64,000 bases of DNA from Planoprotostelium fungivorum (lineage: Eukaryota > Evosea > Variosea > Cavosteliida > Cavosteliaceae), in NCBI GenBank assembly GCA_003024175.1, contig MDYQ01000520.1:51215-115214 (forward strand), given 5' to 3'. Within the stretch, counting starts at the first letter, position 1, and every line of letters begins with the position of its first letter. The translations under genes were made by a program, and so were the position numbers. Below, piece after piece: positions 60,267 to 64,000 of this stretch. Below the pieces are notes generated by a model. The model was given only the letters and a program-made list of their open reading frames with translations. It ran no database searches and was not told the origin of the DNA.

Positions 60267-63200
60267 TTAATTGAGTGTTCCACGACACTTTTCTGAACCA
60301 CACAGACAGGGAATCTTCTCGTCTTCGAGGGGAAACTTGTAATCATACGTGATCTCCTCTCCCACTTCAATGTCCCTCTTCGAATAGATGACAATCTTTC
60401 TCTGAGAGTCCACGGTGATGATCCTCGCGTAGCAGTTGGGCTGGTGATCACATCAGTCACGATGAGAGATGTGGATCGAATCACATCGCAGCAGTGGTTG
60501 ATGAAACGAGCGAGGTTGCCCTTCATGGTGGCGTCGATGATCGTGTCTTCATCGATGCGGAAGAGGTAGCTGCTGCCGATGCCAACTTTCTCGTATCTCT
60601 TCTCGCGCACATCAGCCGTCTTCTGCCGGATGATCTCCCCGATGTACTCGATCACCATGTCATTCTGTACGACATCAATCACGATGGCGAATCGAATCAC
60701 GATGACAATCGAATCACGCTGATGTGACGTCGATGATGTGAAATCGTGATCTCACTTGTTCGATGCGTTCGAGAGCGAACAGACCCCAATCGTGAATCGT
60801 CGATTTGGCAAACTTGATTCTCTTCTTTCTTCCCTTCAATTGATTGAACTTGAGCGTATCTGAATGTCCAACGATACCACTCTCCAGTGCCAATCTACAA
60901 AGACATCAACATCCATCTCATCATCATCATCATCAGGATATGAAATGATATATATCTCACCTCCTCTGATCATGTCTGCTGTTCCTGCTCGATGCGATGG
61001 ACGATGTAGCGCTGACGATCTTGTCTACCGTCGTCGTTCTGTTTTGTGTGAAGCCCTGCACCTTGCCCACGTTCAGTTTCGCTTGGTAGTAAGCCTTCAG
61101 TTTCTCCCGGCTGTACGCCTCGGTACGTGCGGCTCCGCTGGGACAAGGAAAGAGGTAAGAAAAGTCGACGAGCTCTTCTTCTATGTCTATGGTTTGGCTG
61201 CTCTTCACTTCTTCTCTCAACTTCTGTTGTGTGACTCTGATTGGGGGTGGAGGCGGTTGTGTGATCGGCAGATTCTCTTGCTCGGCCATGATGTTGGCGT
61301 AGTATTCGTCCTCGCCAGAATTTTCCGGAGAAGATTCCGAGGAAGATTCCGAGGAAGATTCTGAAGAAGATTCGTATCGAGATTTCTTGTTGCGAGGTCG
61401 AGGCGGCTGGACCATTTTGGGGCGTTGTACTATGGCTTGCAATTTCTCTTCTTCTTCTCTCTCCCTCTGCAGCTTCTCCTCGATCTCCCTCTCTTCTCTC
61501 TTCTTCTCTCTCTCTTCTCTCTTCCTCTCCCTCTCCTCTTGCTTTCTCTCCCTCTCTCTCTGCTTCTCTTCTTCTCTCTTCTCTCTCTTCTCTCTCCTCT
61601 CTTCTTCTCTCTCTCTCTTTCTCTCTTCTCTCTCCTTCTTCTCCCTGTCTTCTCTCTCCTTCTTCTCTCTCTCCTCCTGCTCTCTCTTCTCCCTCTCTTC
61701 TATCGGCTCTTCAAATTCGACCTCTGAATCGCTGGCACCATCGCTACCGCTGTCGCTGCTGCTCTCGATTCTGGCCTTCTTTCTGTCTCGTACGGTGGAA
61801 ATTTCAGATGACTTTCGATGGCGTGATAATTTTCTCGGTTGAAACATTCCTTCTTCTTCGAGGTCTCCGTTGATGTCTGAGGGGTCTGTCTTGTCCTCTC
61901 TTCTCTTCTTGAAAGAGGGTAAGGAGGACAGCTTCAGGTTGGTGTGAGTTCGGTCCTCGTGGTCGATCGTGTTGACCTGGGAGGATGAGTGGTGATCGGA
62001 TGTGTCATCGATGATGATCGTGATGAAATGATGATAATGATGGAATGAGGTGATCGCGATCATGGTTTTCTCAATGATGGATGATCGATCATCACATCGA
62101 TGATGTCGATCACGATGGTGATGATGATGTCGTCACGTTGAGATGACATACCAGTGGTTGGTCTTTCATTGGAACGACAGACGGTACATCCGATCCCTTC
62201 TTGATCCACTCTTCCATGCTCTGCACTAAAACAGGGTCCATAATGCTCCTCGTCGCACACTTGAACGCAACCGAAATTAATTTGGACACGACCAAATCGA
62301 AAGCCCTTCCCTCTATGTGCTCTTTCATCCTGACAACATCATCAGCTCATCACTTCTACATCGACTCACGCTGCGGTCAACTCTTGATTCTGCGTCACGT
62401 TCGTCTCCCTCGCGTCACTCTTTTTCACGTCTAATCTCTCCAGTTTAAGCTTCAAGTATAAGCCAGATATCTGACTGTCGTTCAGAATCCTCAGAGCCGA
62501 ATCTCGAGATTTGGCATCTTGAAACTCTACGAGCCACGCGCCGTTCCACGCGATTGTTTTCGGCCTGAAGTGACCGAAATGCCTCCTCAATTTTCCTTCC
62601 ATATCTCTGTCGTTCTTTGACAGAGAAGAGAGGATGCGAAGGAAGGGGGTCGTCTCTTCTCTCTTCGTTGTGGCGGGGAACTTTGTCGGATCTTCCGCGC
62701 GGGCCGTAACCGGAGATTCCGCGGAAGTTCCGGTGGTCTCCGGGCGCCAGGGTGGGGTGGGCTGGGAACGCCAGGGAACCGAAGGTGGTGGGGGAGGCAG
62801 CTCATCATCGACTTGCATGTCTACTTCTTCTATCTCGACTTTGGAATCTTGTCGGGTGGGTGCAGCTACTGGAGGTGGTGGCTGTTCTTGAATGGCAGCC
62901 GAAACGGCGGCGGTGAGAGATTCGTTGTGTTGGAGGCGGCTGAGGAAAGTGAGGAGAGAATAAAATGGGGTGGAGGGATTTAAAGAATAAAATTGGGACG
63001 AGGATGATGGAAAAATGGAGAGAGGAAGACAGTGGAAAGTGTGATGGCACGCGATGTCTTGACACGTTCGACTCACCGGATGCGAATGGGAGTGCCCAAT
63101 AGAAGATGATCCTGCATGGACAACATGGCCCTCGACGTCGAATTGAGATCATGATAAGAGATGATGGCAACTCCGGAGTGATTATTGCGACACGGCATCT

Positions 63201-64000
63201 CATCATCTCGGATGTAATCACTTCCAACTCTTGTGAGGCCGCAGGATAGACGATAGTAGACGCCAGAGAGTCTGTGGTCGATACTGCCGATTGTGGCGAA
63301 GTCGCGTAAGAGGAGGTTGTAATCGACGTTGTGGGATAATGATGTGATGAGGAGGGTGGGGGAGGGAGCGGCGCCCAACGAGTGGATGTCGTAGTCGTAG
63401 AGAGGGACGCGATATTCTCTTCCCTCCATTTTTTCTGTGATCCTGCATCGTGAATCATTATCACATATCACATGATATCACATCGTCGATGGTTACCTCC
63501 TGCGTGGATCTTCCGGTGTTCTCGCAGAAATATCCTCTTGTTCGGCGATGTAACCATTGATTCGAAGACGTTTGTGAATATCATCCTGCGGACTCAACAT
63601 CCAACTTCCCCCCAGATATTTACATAAATTTGTCTGCATGACGAGTCGATTGCTTCCGTCTAAGACCTGCCCACGATTGATATCACTCCATCGATGATGT
63701 GACATCACCTTTCGAACGATCTTCTTTGGTTTGAGAGGTATCGGTGAGGCCGGTGGTCTGATGGTTCGGTCGGGTGAATCATCTCTCGCATAACTGACCG
63801 ATTCAACGTACATCCTCTCCTCTTCACTTCACCTTCTCGTATCGGAAGGAGGAGGACTCGATCTCTCTTGTCTATGACTTCTATAGCTGGAGTCACCCGA
63901 ATCTCTTCTGTCCCAGGAGCGATGATGATTTTCCCCTCTTCTGTCGTCATAATAACTGCGTGATCCTCTATCATCTCGCCCAGAGTATCCACTTCGATAA
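60267..64000 (-). CDS. set1: Set1/COMPASS-type histone H3K4 methyltransferase (5' end outside window)
   Basis: A nuclear lysine methyltransferase that methylates H3 Lys4 in the COMPASS complex. Reading the minus strand from the right edge: an Arg/Ser-rich N-terminal part ([20 protein letters not shown]); then [13 protein letters not shown]...; an RRM typical of Set1 ([57 protein letters not shown]); a second, divergent RRM-like segment ([20 protein letters not shown]); a long Lys/Glu/Arg coiled coil (61.43-61.72 kb); and the N-SET region ([20 protein letters not shown]). The SET domain follows: [63 protein letters not shown] and [20 protein letters not shown]. The post-SET cysteines are in [13 protein letters not shown]. 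The stop is at 60267-60269. The combination of RRM, N-SET, SET and post-SET separates it from trithorax/MLL. No ATG can be assigned inside the window. Confidence 0.93.

Noticed and set aside
61387-61842. Leu/Ser-rich plus frame resembling a membrane protein
   Set aside because: Complement of the Lys/Glu-rich coiled coil of Set1.
1-64000. Transposons, viral genes or integrated prokaryotic islands
   Set aside because: I saw no transposase, reverse transcriptase, integrase, capsid or intronless foreign block; the near-identical tRNA copies are not flanked by element ends.

Overview
This is nuclear DNA from a eukaryote with a compact, intron-rich genome, best read as a free-living protist. Nearly every gene is cut by short introns, mostly about 37-100 nt, with GTGAGT-, GTGAAG- or GTGATN-like donors and a CAG/TAG acceptor, and spacers are often only 100-400 bp. 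The gene set points to Amoebozoa: a hybrid histidine kinase, TSC2, exportin-T, a Chk2-type FHA kinase, Rad9, Set1, dispersed F-box/ankyrin-like families and a huge cysteine-rich adhesin-like protein. A protostelid- or variosean-like amoeba is my guess; that is inference, because no marker gene settles it.

Layout. 1-335: tail of an unidentified gene. 718-788: tRNA-Glu(CTC). 1.1-2.2 kb: F-actin capping protein alpha. 2.7-3.9 kb (-): spliceosomal Cwc21/SRRM2. 4.0-10.3 kb: tuberin (TSC2). 10.5-12.4 kb: F-box/ankyrin-like protein, with a paralogue at 20.3-22.2 kb (-). 12.6-13.0 kb: LRR/FNIP-like remnant. 13.4-17.8 kb: exportin-T. 18.1-20.0 kb and 36.7-38.7 kb: two divergent BiP/Hsp70 paralogues that share the same damage to the ATPase site and both lack an ER-retrieval tail. 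22.4-23.5 kb: F-box protein. 23.9-25.8 kb: secreted BPI/LBP-like protein. 25.9 kb (-): second tRNA-Glu. 26.2-27.3 kb: VWA-domain protein. 27.7-28.4 kb: cyclophilin. 28.6-30.4 kb (-): Rad9. 30.5-35.9 kb: WDR7/rabconnectin-3 beta. 36.1-36.4 kb (-): small charged coiled-coil protein. 39.0-39.2 kb (-): a small two-exon gene. 40.3-48.6 kb: giant type I membrane protein with about 15 six-to-twelve-cysteine repeats, a VWD domain and one transmembrane helix. 48.9 kb (-): third tRNA-Glu. 49.7-55.3 kb: hybrid histidine kinase with a MASE3-like membrane sensor. 55.8-58.8 kb: Chk2-like kinase. 58.8-59.9 kb (-): decayed ankyrin gene. 60.3 kb to beyond 64 kb (-): Set1-type H3K4 methyltransferase.

Most neighbours are unrelated housekeeping genes, so there are no operons. 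Several fall into themes: the DNA-damage checkpoint (Rad9, Chk2), mRNA and tRNA handling (SRRM2, exportin-T, three tRNA-Glu genes), growth control (TSC2), endomembrane acidification (WDR7) and cell surface/sensing (VWD adhesin, histidine kinase). The most unusual items are the VWD/cysteine-repeat protein, the paired Hsp70 paralogues with altered nucleotide-binding loops, and a near-identical T-rich 16-18-mer found in introns of unrelated genes.

Exon boundaries were inferred by eye from reading-frame continuity, homology and GT-AG signals. Outer coordinates are more reliable than individual internal splice sites.
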